5,876 nt of DNA from Planctomycetaceae bacterium. Its GTDB lineage: Bacteria; Planctomycetota; Planctomycetia; Pirellulales; Thermoguttaceae. Of the stretch, positions 1 through 5,752 are shown in pieces; within the stretch, counting starts at the first letter, position 1, and each line of letters begins with the position of its first letter. The stretch covers positions 1 to 5,876 of the forward strand of contig JAISBG010000424.1 in the NCBI GenBank assembly GCA_031266315.1, read 5' to 3'. A program made the position numbers and the translations under genes. The notes beneath the pieces are model-generated. The model was not told the DNA's origin and searched no databases. It was given only the letters and a program-made list of their open reading frames with translations.

Positions 1-1
1 A

Positions 2-1006
2 CCCGAATCTCAATCTTCACCCAATTGGGATTCGGCTGATTCGCCGGAGCAATATTCCAATGGTTCCGCAATTGTTGAAGCGGACAAAAACACCGAACAA
101 TTAGGTAGTAGTAATGGCAATGGCGATTTCAATCGACGGGCGAAATATCATCATGACAAACGGCGGTCAAATCGGGAATTGCCGTCCATGTTCGACGAAC
201 CAACTCCCGAATCCGAAGAATCCGCCGCTCTAAAAAATCTCATGGAACCCAAACAGGACGGTAATGATGTGGAAAAACGGTTGCGTTCGATGTTCAGCGA
301 GGAAGAGGAAACAGAATTGACGACATTCGAAGAAGTGGCTCCAAAAAGACAAAATCCCAATCATTATTCAAATGATTCAAACAATTATTCAAATAATTCA
401 AATAATTCAAATAATTCAAAAAATTCAAGAAATTCAAATAATTCAAGGAATTCGAGAAATTCAAACAACCGCACGGAAACATTTTCACGGCGTTTGGAAA
501 TGGAAGAAGAACAAACGGTTACGGGGAACAAGGGGCGTTTTGATCAAAGTTTTGACCGAAATGAAAATGAGGAATCTCCCCGTGAAGTGGTTCGGGAACG
601 CGGACGGCGCGGAACCCGATTTGAACAACGTGAAGAAAAAACAGAACGTTCTATTTCAACTTCAAAAACCAATAACAATGAAAACCGTTTCGCAACAGAT
701 TCCTATTCGGAAAATGCGGAAACATGGGATATTGACGAGGCGTCAAAACCTGTTGAACGTTCCTACGGGAAATACCGACGAGGAAGAAGTATTGAGAAAA
801 AAAGTCTCGACAGGGATTCTTATTCGCCGCCCGAAGAAACAGCCACTCCCTTCGATACAACTCTAACTTCAAACGAAGAAAGTGATCTGGTTCAACTCCA
901 TAAAAATATTCCGAGTTGGAACGAAGCCATCTACTTCTTAATCGAAAGCAATATCACCCGACATCTCCAATCTTCACCATCCCGAAATAACACAGGACGA
1001 AGATAG
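2..1006 (+). CDS. Disordered Asn/Ser-rich, Arg-rich protein, C-terminal part (5' end outside window)
   Basis: The reading frame is open from the first base, so this is the last 334 residues of a longer protein; the internal ATG at 179 is unlikely to be the true start. The visible part is hydrophilic and low in complexity, with no membrane segment or catalytic motif. Around residues 120-156 is an Asn/Ser-rich tract (repeated S-N-N, drifting to S-R-N), followed by charged Arg/Glu-rich sequence (for example RERGRRGTRFEQREEK). The only fold-like part is near the C-terminus, from about residue 296, with IPSWNEAIYFLIESNI at 303-318 and then a basic tail ending in NTGRR. From memory, a Trp-centred I-P-x-W-x-E-A-I...N segment before a basic tail recurs in long disordered planctomycete proteins; that is recall, not a search. 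The function is unknown. A structural or nucleic-acid-binding role would be a guess from the Arg content. The gene converges with the radical SAM gene, and its TAG stop touches a hairpin repeat. Confidence 0.75.
   Translation, partial: PESQSSPNWDSADSPEQYSNGSAIVEADKNTEQLGSSNGNGDFNRRAKYHHDKRRSNRELPSMFDEPTPESEESAALKNLMEPKQDGNDVEKRLRSMFSEEEETELTTFEEVAPKRQNPNHYSNDSNNYSNNSNNSNNSKNSRNSNNSRNSRNSNNRTETFSRRLEMEEEQTVTGNKGRFDQSFDRNENEESPREVVRERGRRGTRFEQREEKTERSISTSKTNNNENRFATDSYSENAETWDIDEASKPVERSYGKYRRGRSIEKKSLDRDSYSPPEETATPFDTTLTSNEESDLVQLHKNIPSWNEAIYFLIESNITRHLQSSPSRNNTGRR
368..469 (+). repeat. In-frame 9-bp tandem repeat encoding Ser-Asn-Asn
   Basis: Eleven degenerate units of consensus TCAAATAAT run head to tail; one unit (377-388) is 12 bp because of an extra codon. 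Every unit keeps the reading frame and encodes S-N-N or variants such as S-R-N and S-K-N. Units 389-415 are identical, while later units carry AAT-to-AGA/AGG type changes, so the 3' side looks older. The array expands a disordered linker in the host protein. Confidence 0.85.
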
Positions 1007-1087
1007 CTCACCTCAAAACGCCAAGGGAGGTGGGCAATCCGCCCGCTGGGCGGTTGCGCCGGTTGACTCGTTATTGACTCCAAAACG
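1006..1087. repeat. Dispersed hairpin-containing intergenic repeat, copy A
   Basis: This element shares a mosaic of blocks with 4345-4436: GCTCACCTC, GAGGTGGGCAATCCG, then GCGCCGGTTGA, TTATT and GACTCCA. The first two blocks form a 9-bp stem (1006-1014 with 1027-1035, one T-G pair) around a 12-nt loop. A second hairpin is CCGCCC / GGGCGG (1039-1044 with 1048-1053, loop GCT). The element begins on the last base of the upstream stop codon. The loop at 1015-1026 is in the opposite orientation to the loop of copy B. No transposase or coding sequence is associated, so it resembles a non-autonomous REP-like element; the family name is unknown. Confidence 0.7.
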
Positions 1088-1090
1088 GAC

Positions 1091-1106
1091 GGCAACCCAA
1101 ATTGCC
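1091..1106. other. Small hairpin
   Basis: GGCAA (1091-1095) pairs with TTGCC (1102-1106) around a 6-nt loop. It lies between the hairpin repeat and the 10-bp hairpin at 1129-1151. On its own it is weak and could be chance. Confidence 0.35.
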
Positions 1107-1128
1107 ATCGTTAATCTGATTCACTGAC

Positions 1129-1151
1129 GCGACCTTTCAGCGAAAGGTCGC
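1129..1151. other. Perfect 10-bp hairpin between convergent genes
   Basis: GCGACCTTTC (1129-1138) and GAAAGGTCGC (1142-1151) are exact reverse complements with a 3-nt loop, AGC. The position between two convergent stop codons would suit a bidirectional transcription stop, but no T-tract follows on either strand, so it is not a standard intrinsic terminator. The AAAGGTCGC arm also appears at 4396-4404 in repeat copy B, so it may instead be part of the same modular repeat family. Confidence 0.6.
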
Positions 1152-1231
1152 CCACCTGATGATTGCCTATGAAATTTTACCTATTATTTGATGATTCCGG
1201 TGGGAAACACCTAATCCGGTAGAACTCAATG

Positions 1232-1259
1232 CCCCGTGCTGCGTTGCACTTGCACGGGG
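1232..1259. other. GC-rich 8-bp hairpin
   Basis: CCCCGTGC (1232-1239) pairs perfectly with GCACGGGG (1252-1259) around a 12-nt loop that itself holds a second TTGCAC/TGCAC-like motif. It is markedly more GC-rich than its surroundings. No T-run follows on either strand. It could slow or stop transcription from either convergent gene, or be another intergenic repeat module. Confidence 0.55.
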
Positions 1260-1271
1260 TTATCCATGTTA

Positions 1272-1286
1272 AAGTCCTACGGACTT
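1272..1286. other. 6-bp hairpin AAGTCC-TAC-GGACTT
   Basis: AAGTCC (1272-1277) and GGACTT (1281-1286) pair perfectly around a TAC loop, 12 bp after the GC-rich hairpin. The two may belong to one repeat unit spanning about 1225-1290; no second copy is present in the window to test this. Confidence 0.4.
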
Positions 1287-1373
1287 AGGAATCATGAACG
1301 AATAATAATCTCTTCACCTTTACTTTGACTTTTCGTGAACAGTTACTTTTTAACTACGGTACGGAACATGAGT

Positions 1374-1394
1374 TATTAACTATTAACTATTAAC
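1374..1394. repeat. TATTAAC heptamer repeat, three units
   Basis: Three exact TATTAAC units (1374-1380, 1381-1387, 1388-1394) lie end to end. Read on the minus strand they supply the TAA stop of the radical SAM gene and further in-phase or near-phase stops just behind it. Changes in unit number would not move the first stop, which is in the most upstream unit for that gene. Confidence 0.85.
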
Positions 1395-3129
1395 TAAAAC
1401 GCACATGTTGCCAAGAGAGTTCTATGTTGTCTGGAATTGTTTCGTGAACAATTTGATGGACATTGATTTTTTCTTCGGCAACCGCTTGTTCCCAGCAGTC
1501 GCCGCGAAAATAATCCGTCCACGCATCCAATCTTGCCCCAAGTTGCCACGCTTTTTCAATCACCCGACCAAAACGCCGGTCACTTCGGCAAATTAACGCT
1601 TCAAGCAAACTCGTCTCCAATGTGTGATATTTGAGCGAAATTCCGGTACGGCGAACACGATTGACCAGCCGCGCGTGAGCATTGAGAAAATAACCTTGAG
1701 ACTGCATTCCCAAACGTTCCCAAGACGTGTGAGGTTTCGGTACGAAATTCGATACGTTTGCCGTAACAATCGGAGTTCTGCCGCGAATCCGTTTGCCAAG
1801 CCGCCCAATTTCCAACGATAAATCGATAATTCCATCAATATCTTCATTCGTTTCTTCCGGTAAACCGCACAAAAAATACATCTTAACCCGATTAAAACCA
1901 TTGGAAAACGCGGTTTCACAACCGTTAAGTAAATTTTCGTTCGTAATTGGTTTGCCGATTCGCCGCCGCATTGGGTCGAGAGCCGCTTCGGGTGCCAGTG
2001 TTAAACCGGAAGTCCGTTCGGTTGTCAACTGTTGCATCACGCCGCTAAGTTGATGATTCACCCGCAAACTCGGTACGGAAATCGAAATATTCAACGGCGT
2101 CAGCACTTCACGAAGCCGTTCCATAAGTTCCTCGAATTTCGGATAATCACTGGTCGAAAGTGAAAGCAAGGACACTTCGTCCGAACCTGTTGCCAAACAA
2201 GATTCCAGAGCAATGCGGGTAATGGATTCAGGACTCCGAATCCGAATCGGACGTTTTTGTACAGTGCTGACACAAAATTTACATCGACCCGGACAACCAC
2301 GCATTATTTCAATCGCCGCCCGATCCTGAACACATTCAACCAACGGAACAATACGAAGAATCGGCGGCTCAAACGCTTCAATCTCTTGCACCACCGCCGG
2401 TCGAACCACCTCAGGAACTCCCAACTCATTGGGTTTCGGTTTTAACGCCCGACCATTCGAATCATATTGGACAGAGTAAAACTGAGGAACAACCACAAAT
2501 GGAAATTGCCGCGCAATTTCAAGCAGTGCGGAACGGCGATTAAAACGGTGTTCCGAATTGTGTTTCGCAAAGGTTTGTTTCATTTCAAGCCAGAAATCAC
2601 AAACCGCCGGAAGCGATTCCTCACCGTCGCCAATAATAAAAAGATCAATAAAATCGCTCATCGGTTCGGGGTTGACAGCCGACGGTCCGCCCGCCATCAC
2701 CAACGGATCACTCATTGTCCGCTCCGAAACATGAAGCGGTATTCCGCCAAGATCAAGCATTGTCAGAACATTCGTGTACGACATTTCGTATTGCAACGAA
2801 AATCCAAGAACATCAAATTCCGTCAACGGCGAAAATGTTTCCAACGAATAAAGCGGTAAACCGTGTTTTCGCAACGCTTTTTCCATATCAGGATACGGCG
2901 TGAAAACACGTTCACAAGCCCAATCGTTGCGGCGGTTTATCAGCGAATAAAGCAGTTGCAATCCGTAATTACTCATCCCAATCGTGTAAACATCGGGAAA
3001 CGCAAAACAAAACCGACCGCGTACCGAGTCTTTCGGTTTGACAACACTTCCCAATTCACCGCCGATATATTGACCCGGTAAGGCAACTTCAGAAAGTAAT
3101 AAATGTTCAATTTTCTGCCGAAAAGTCAA
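1390..3129 (-). CDS. B12-binding-domain radical SAM protein (TIGR03960-like)
   Basis: This 579-residue protein matches what I know of the TIGR03960 radical SAM family, whose substrate is not established. An N-terminal Rossmann-like B12-binding-type region spans roughly residues 35-180 (FAFPDVYTIGMSNYGLQLLY, then GGPSAVNPEP at 147-156 and IIGDGEE at 165-171). The radical SAM core follows: RGCPGRCKFC places the [4Fe-4S] ligands at C279, C283 and C286 (CX3CX2C), with TLAPEA at 377-382 and FVPKPHTSWERLGMQ at 462-476. Such enzymes cleave S-adenosylmethionine to make a radical. The start is TTG: an in-frame TAA lies only five codons upstream, and the next Met (52) would remove conserved sequence. 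No Shine-Dalgarno is visible; TATAAC about 20 bp upstream is a weak -10 candidate. The protein stops at LSWQHVRFS, where homologues I recall continue past a W-x-H-I motif, so a short C-terminal loss is likely. No DUF2344 partner gene is next to it. Confidence 0.9.
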   Translation of the reverse strand: MTFRQKIEHLLLSEVALPGQYIGGELGSVVKPKDSVRGRFCFAFPDVYTIGMSNYGLQLLYSLINRRNDWACERVFTPYPDMEKALRKHGLPLYSLETFSPLTEFDVLGFSLQYEMSYTNVLTMLDLGGIPLHVSERTMSDPLVMAGGPSAVNPEPMSDFIDLFIIGDGEESLPAVCDFWLEMKQTFAKHNSEHRFNRRSALLEIARQFPFVVVPQFYSVQYDSNGRALKPKPNELGVPEVVRPAVVQEIEAFEPPILRIVPLVECVQDRAAIEIMRGCPGRCKFCVSTVQKRPIRIRSPESITRIALESCLATGSDEVSLLSLSTSDYPKFEELMERLREVLTPLNISISVPSLRVNHQLSGVMQQLTTERTSGLTLAPEAALDPMRRRIGKPITNENLLNGCETAFSNGFNRVKMYFLCGLPEETNEDIDGIIDLSLEIGRLGKRIRGRTPIVTANVSNFVPKPHTSWERLGMQSQGYFLNAHARLVNRVRRTGISLKYHTLETSLLEALICRSDRRFGRVIEKAWQLGARLDAWTDYFRGDCWEQAVAEEKINVHQIVHETIPDNIELSWQHVRFS

Positions 3130-3464
3130 AATATTTTTGTGTTATACCGCAACGATAATATTCCGGTTGGATTTTTTCAGTTATAAATATAAAATAATCC
3201 CCGTTTGTTTTCAGATCATTTTCCTGACAATTATACTAATATACTAAAAGTAACTTCTAAAAACCTAATTTTTTTGACAGGATTTACAAAATTTACAGGA
3301 TAAAAATCAAATAGAATCCAGTAAATCAGGTATATCTTGTCAAAAATAACTTTTGCTAAAGGTTTTTAGAAGTTGCCTAAAGCCATTTTAAAATTCGCGT
3401 CGCTGAACACGCAAACGCAACGGTTATTCAAGGGCGAAGCCTACCGTCCGGTATATTGTTCTGA
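3130..3464. other. AT-rich gap upstream of the radical SAM gene
   Basis: No coding potential is seen. The part nearest the radical SAM start (3130-3250) should hold its promoter, but no convincing -35/-10 pair is visible. The middle is a long inverted repeat (3252-3374). The remaining 3375-3464, behind the stop of the AT-hook gene, shows no clear feature. Confidence 0.6.
3252..3374. repeat. 123-bp composite imperfect inverted repeat
   Basis: The outer arms AACTTCTAAAAACCT (3252-3266) and AGGTTTTTAGAAGTT (3360-3374) are perfect 15-bp reverse complements. Inside them, 3271-3301 is complementary to 3316-3346 at 25 of 31 positions, leaving a 14-nt loop (3302-3315). The left inner arm contains GACAGGATTTAC and TTTACAGGAT, an iterated motif of the CAGGATTTA type that I recall as common intergenic repeat material. 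The right side has 13 unpaired bases against 4 on the left between inner and outer arms. No reading frame or clear target-site duplication is present. It could be a small non-autonomous mobile element or a long hairpin ending transcripts from the AT-hook gene. Confidence 0.8.
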
Positions 3465-4121
3465 TCATATTCCGATGGGGCATCTTTGTTTTTCATAACC
3501 GAGACATTTGAGAACTTCAAGAATTTCGGAGCAAGTCGGAAACATTCGTCCGCTGGTTCGTTTGTATTCATTTAACGCGTTCATAAATTCGACTTCGTCT
3601 TGCGAATAATCCCGTTCACAGGTTGACGGATCAATCTGACGCCGCCGGAGAATTTTTTTCTGTTGCGGTAAGGAAACCGGAACCGGTGTTGCTGCCGGTT
3701 GATCAATTCGTTTAATATCATACGAACAATCCGTGTTTCGTTCAACGGATTGGGAAATTTTTTCAACAGATCGGGAAATTTTTTCAAATTTATCCAATGT
3801 TGTCAATTCTTCATCGGAAAAAGGAAATTCTTCACCGATATGGTCGGAAACAAAATAATTGTCGTGTAAACATTTTTTCTCCGCAACAGATTGACCGGAA
3901 CTCCAATTGTTCTGATAAGAATCAGAAGAAAGGATATTAACCGGTAACGCTTTACGCGGTCTGCCTCGTTTCCTTTTCAGTTTCTGTTTGACCTTCTGTT
4001 TGGCTTTCGGTTTAACCGAATGAACCGCAGGAGAAACCGAAACGGTTGCAAGACAATATTCAGACGAAAATCGATCTGTATTCCCTTGTATTTCAAGAGA
4101 ATTTCCAAATTGTTGTGTCAT
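3465..4121 (-). CDS. AT-hook protein with a planctomycete-type C-terminal domain
   Basis: I do not recognise a named family for the whole 218-residue protein. Residues 37-57 are a Lys/Arg-rich run ending in KRGRPRK; the GRP core flanked by basic residues is the AT-hook signature, which binds the minor groove of AT-rich DNA. A mid-region heptad repeat (KISRSVE KISQSVE, about 114-127) could form a short coiled coil. The C-terminal part (about 168-212) is compact: YSQDEVEFMNALNEYKR, then TSGRMFPTCSEILEVLKCLGYEK. From memory this last block recurs in small planctomycete proteins of unknown function. A DNA-binding or regulatory role is inferred only from the AT-hook. I chose the ATG at 4121 because AGGTG sits five bases before it. 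The frame stays open to a GTG at 4193, but the extra 24 codons read through G-rich repeat-like DNA (4136-4166) and lack a ribosome site. Confidence 0.72.
   Translation of the reverse strand: MTQQFGNSLEIQGNTDRFSSEYCLATVSVSPAVHSVKPKAKQKVKQKLKRKRGRPRKALPVNILSSDSYQNNWSSGQSVAEKKCLHDNYFVSDHIGEEFPFSDEELTTLDKFEKISRSVEKISQSVERNTDCSYDIKRIDQPAATPVPVSLPQQKKILRRRQIDPSTCERDYSQDEVEFMNALNEYKRTSGRMFPTCSEILEVLKCLGYEKQRCPIGI
3741..3782. repeat. 21-bp in-frame direct repeat, two units
   Basis: Units 3741-3761 and 3762-3782 match at 19 of 21 bases (TTCAACRGATYGGGAAATTTT), and a third unit begins TTCAAATTT. Read on the minus strand each encodes one seven-residue unit (KISRSVE, KISQSVE). The length of exactly one heptad suits duplication within a coiled coil. 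Confidence 0.8.
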
Positions 4122-4133
4122 TGAAGCACCTTT
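4119..4133 (-). promoter_or_regulatory. Shine-Dalgarno that decides the AT-hook gene start
   Basis: On the minus strand the sequence reads GGAAAGGTGCTTCAATG: AGGTG lies five bases before the ATG at 4121 and matches the anti-Shine-Dalgarno core. The competing GTG at 4193 has an A/T-rich upstream region with no such match. Confidence 0.5.
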
Positions 4134-4135
4134 CC

Positions 4136-4166
4136 AAGGGGGAATGGAGGTTTGAAGGGGGACGGG
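4136..4166. repeat. G-rich repeat-like leader with AAGGGGGA twice
   Basis: AAGGGGGA occurs at 4136-4143 and again at 4155-4162, separated by ATGGAGGTTTG. The strong purine bias and duplication look like dispersed intergenic repeat DNA rather than coding sequence, which argues against the longer GTG-started version of the AT-hook gene. No second copy is in the window. Confidence 0.4.
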
Positions 4167-4344
4167 AAAATCTTCTAAAACTTCATTCGACACGTTCAGA
4201 AAAAATTTTTAACAATCACGAAAAATGTTCGGATATGTTAAAATAAACGGATTACAGAACAACGCCGATTTTATCACTTGATCGGATTATACGGTTACGC
4301 GGAAATGGCTGGGCAATTTATTAAAAACTTCGCTAATTAGGGTT

Positions 4345-4436
4345 GCTCACCTCTCTTGGTGTTTTTGAGGTGGGCAATCCGTTCGCTATTTGCTAAAAAG
4401 GTCGCGCCGGTTGAGTCTTATTCGACTCCAGAAAGG
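4345..4436. repeat. Dispersed hairpin-containing intergenic repeat, copy B
   Basis: It shares GCTCACCTC (4345-4353), GAGGTGGGCAATCCG (4367-4381), GCGCCGGTTGA (4404-4414), TTATT and GACTCCA with copy A at 1006-1087. The 9-bp stem pairs 4345-4353 with 4367-4375. Its 13-nt loop (4354-4366) matches the reverse complement of copy A's loop. Between the stem and GCGCCGGTTGA it has a different, AT-richer segment in place of copy A's CCGCCC hairpin. Here the downstream part forms GAGTC / GACTC (4413-4417 with 4424-4428), whereas copy A has two direct GACTC copies. Confidence 0.7.
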
Positions 4437-4585
4437 TTTGCCCTGCCTATCACGTATCAATTCAGGTAACTTCTACAAAACGTCATTAATTTATTATCTT
4501 TACTCATGTTACGCACGAGATGGAAAGTCATGGTTTTGTCGAAGAATTATCAACCGTTTGCAAGATTTTGTTTTTGGCGAAAGTT

Positions 4586-5647
4586 TTACTCTATGACCAA
4601 AACGGGTTTGATTGTTTTGCCTTCTTCGGCATCTTTGAACGCCTGATTAATTTGATTGAATGGATAAAAATGAACCATCTTTTCAAAGGGAAACTTTCCT
4701 TCCTTTTGCAAGTCCAGAAGGCGCGGAATAAATTTTTGCGGCACAGACCAGCCGGTATCGGGACTTCCCCAAGTTTTGCCTTCGCGATGTTCTTTACAGC
4801 TGAAGTTGATATTTCCGCCGATGCCTACGCCGCAGGCTTTTCCGCCTTTGTTCAACGCCAACCGTAATTGCTCAAGCAACATCCGGTTGCCCGATGTATC
4901 AAAGCCGTAATCTATGCCGCCGCATATATTTTTGATGGTTGCCGATATGTTTTCCACTTCACTGGTATTTATGCAGAACGCGGCTCCAAATTCACCGGCG
5001 AGATTTAACCTTGCAGAATTTTTATCCACCGCGATGACAGGATCACATCCGCATATTCCGGCTGCCAGTACCGCCGACAAACCGACCGCGCCGGTTCCGA
5101 ATACAGCCAACGGTTTTCCTTTTTCAGGTTTAAGATAATTCATTACGGAACCTGCACCTGTCATTACGCCGCAACCGACAGGTGCCAACGATTTGAGATC
5201 AAGAGTGGTCGCCGCTTTAGTCAGCGCATTTTCGTGGCAAACCGTAAATGTACTGAAACCTCCTTGCCGCATTAGCGGGAAGATTGGCTTGCCGTTCAGG
5301 GAAAAAGGAGTGCTGCCGTCCAAACGTTTCCCGTTGAAAAAATGATAAATATGGTCACATTCATACGTGCGATTATCTTTGCAAGCACGGCATTTACCAC
5401 AATGCGTATAAGTAACGATCACCCGATCATCCGGCTTGAAACCTTGAACCTTTTTGCCGATCTTTACGATTGTTCCGCTTGTTTCATGCCCCAACAGATA
5501 ATGCCCCCCGCGCATGGCGATATCCGTATGACAAACGCCGCAAGCGGCAACTTTCACAAGAACTTCGTCCTCTCTCGGTTCTTCCAGATCAAGTTCTTCC
5601 ATGACGAATACGCCCGAATCGTTTTCAAGAGCAGCAGTAATTTTCAT
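4586..5647 (-). CDS. Zinc-dependent alcohol dehydrogenase (medium-chain family)
   Basis: This 353-residue protein is a near-standard-length medium-chain dehydrogenase that oxidises an alcohol or reduces an aldehyde with NAD(H) in the cytoplasm. Catalytic zinc ligands are visible as C39 (GVCHTD), H54 (GHE) and C159 (GCGVMTGAGS). Structural zinc is held by C83, C86, C89 and C97, with the classical 3-3-8 spacing. The nucleotide-binding fold has GTGAVG at 184-189, and D208 ends the second strand, which favours NAD over NADP. The GCG-x-x-TGAG segment resembles aryl/benzyl alcohol dehydrogenases (XylB-type), but the substrate cannot be told from sequence alone. The loop between C39 and H54 is about six residues shorter than in horse liver enzyme (C46 to H67). 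The ATG start fits the family N-terminus; no close Shine-Dalgarno is seen. It stands alone, with no partner aldehyde dehydrogenase in view. Confidence 0.93.
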   Translation of the reverse strand: MKITAALENDSGVFVMEELDLEEPREDEVLVKVAACGVCHTDIAMRGGHYLLGHETSGTIVKIGKKVQGFKPDDRVIVTYTHCGKCRACKDNRTYECDHIYHFFNGKRLDGSTPFSLNGKPIFPLMRQGGFSTFTVCHENALTKAATTLDLKSLAPVGCGVMTGAGSVMNYLKPEKGKPLAVFGTGAVGLSAVLAAGICGCDPVIAVDKNSARLNLAGEFGAAFCINTSEVENISATIKNICGGIDYGFDTSGNRMLLEQLRLALNKGGKACGVGIGGNINFSCKEHREGKTWGSPDTGWSVPQKFIPRLLDLQKEGKFPFEKMVHFYPFNQINQAFKDAEEGKTIKPVLVIE

Positions 5648-5752
5648 ATTATATTTATTTTCAAAATTTCCTTTTGGAATGTTACCTCAAAAACGGATTG
5701 TACCATGTATTGACTAAAATTGTGATATGAAAACAGAAAAAATGGTAGAGAC

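Larger units (their letters stand above)
1007..1389. other. Gap between convergent genes, filled with hairpins
   Basis: No reading frame with plausible protein content is seen. Up to 1290 the gap is a string of short inverted repeats (listed separately). From 1290 to 1373 it is AT-rich and shows no structure. It ends in a 7-bp tandem repeat. No promoter is expected, as both neighbours end here. Confidence 0.6.
4122..4585. other. Gap between the AT-hook and alcohol dehydrogenase genes
   Basis: No believable gene is present. From 4122 it holds the G-rich leader, then AT-rich DNA up to about 4344 that should include the AT-hook promoter, although none stands out. Copy B of the hairpin repeat follows (4345-4436). 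At 4466-4481, GTAACTTCTACAAAAC nearly repeats the outer arm of the inverted repeat at 3250-3264. Positions 4482-4585, behind the dehydrogenase stop, show no terminator hairpin. Confidence 0.6.

Noticed and set aside
372..866. 164-codon open frame on the plus strand
   Set aside because: It overlaps the repeat-bearing CDS in another frame; its I-Q-I-I repeats are just the 9-bp array read out of frame.
2467..2859. 130-codon open frame on the plus strand
   Set aside because: It is antisense to the well-supported radical SAM gene and shows no domain or plausible composition; other frames inside that gene were rejected alike.
3274..3302. TTGACA as a plus-strand -35 box
   Set aside because: It is part of the left inner arm of the inverted repeat, the -10 match (AGGATA) is poor, and no plus-strand gene follows.
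4122..4193. 24-codon N-terminal extension of the AT-hook protein from a GTG
   Set aside because: It lacks a ribosome site and reads through G-rich repeat-like DNA; it remains possible but less likely than the ATG at 4121.
4520..4867. 115-codon open frame on the plus strand, and a 123-codon one at 5342-5713
   Set aside because: Both are antisense to the alcohol dehydrogenase, whose motifs are complete in its own frame.
5648..5653. TATAAT on the minus strand as the dehydrogenase -10 box
   Set aside because: It abuts the ATG, so transcription from it would begin inside the coding sequence; no -35 is correctly spaced.
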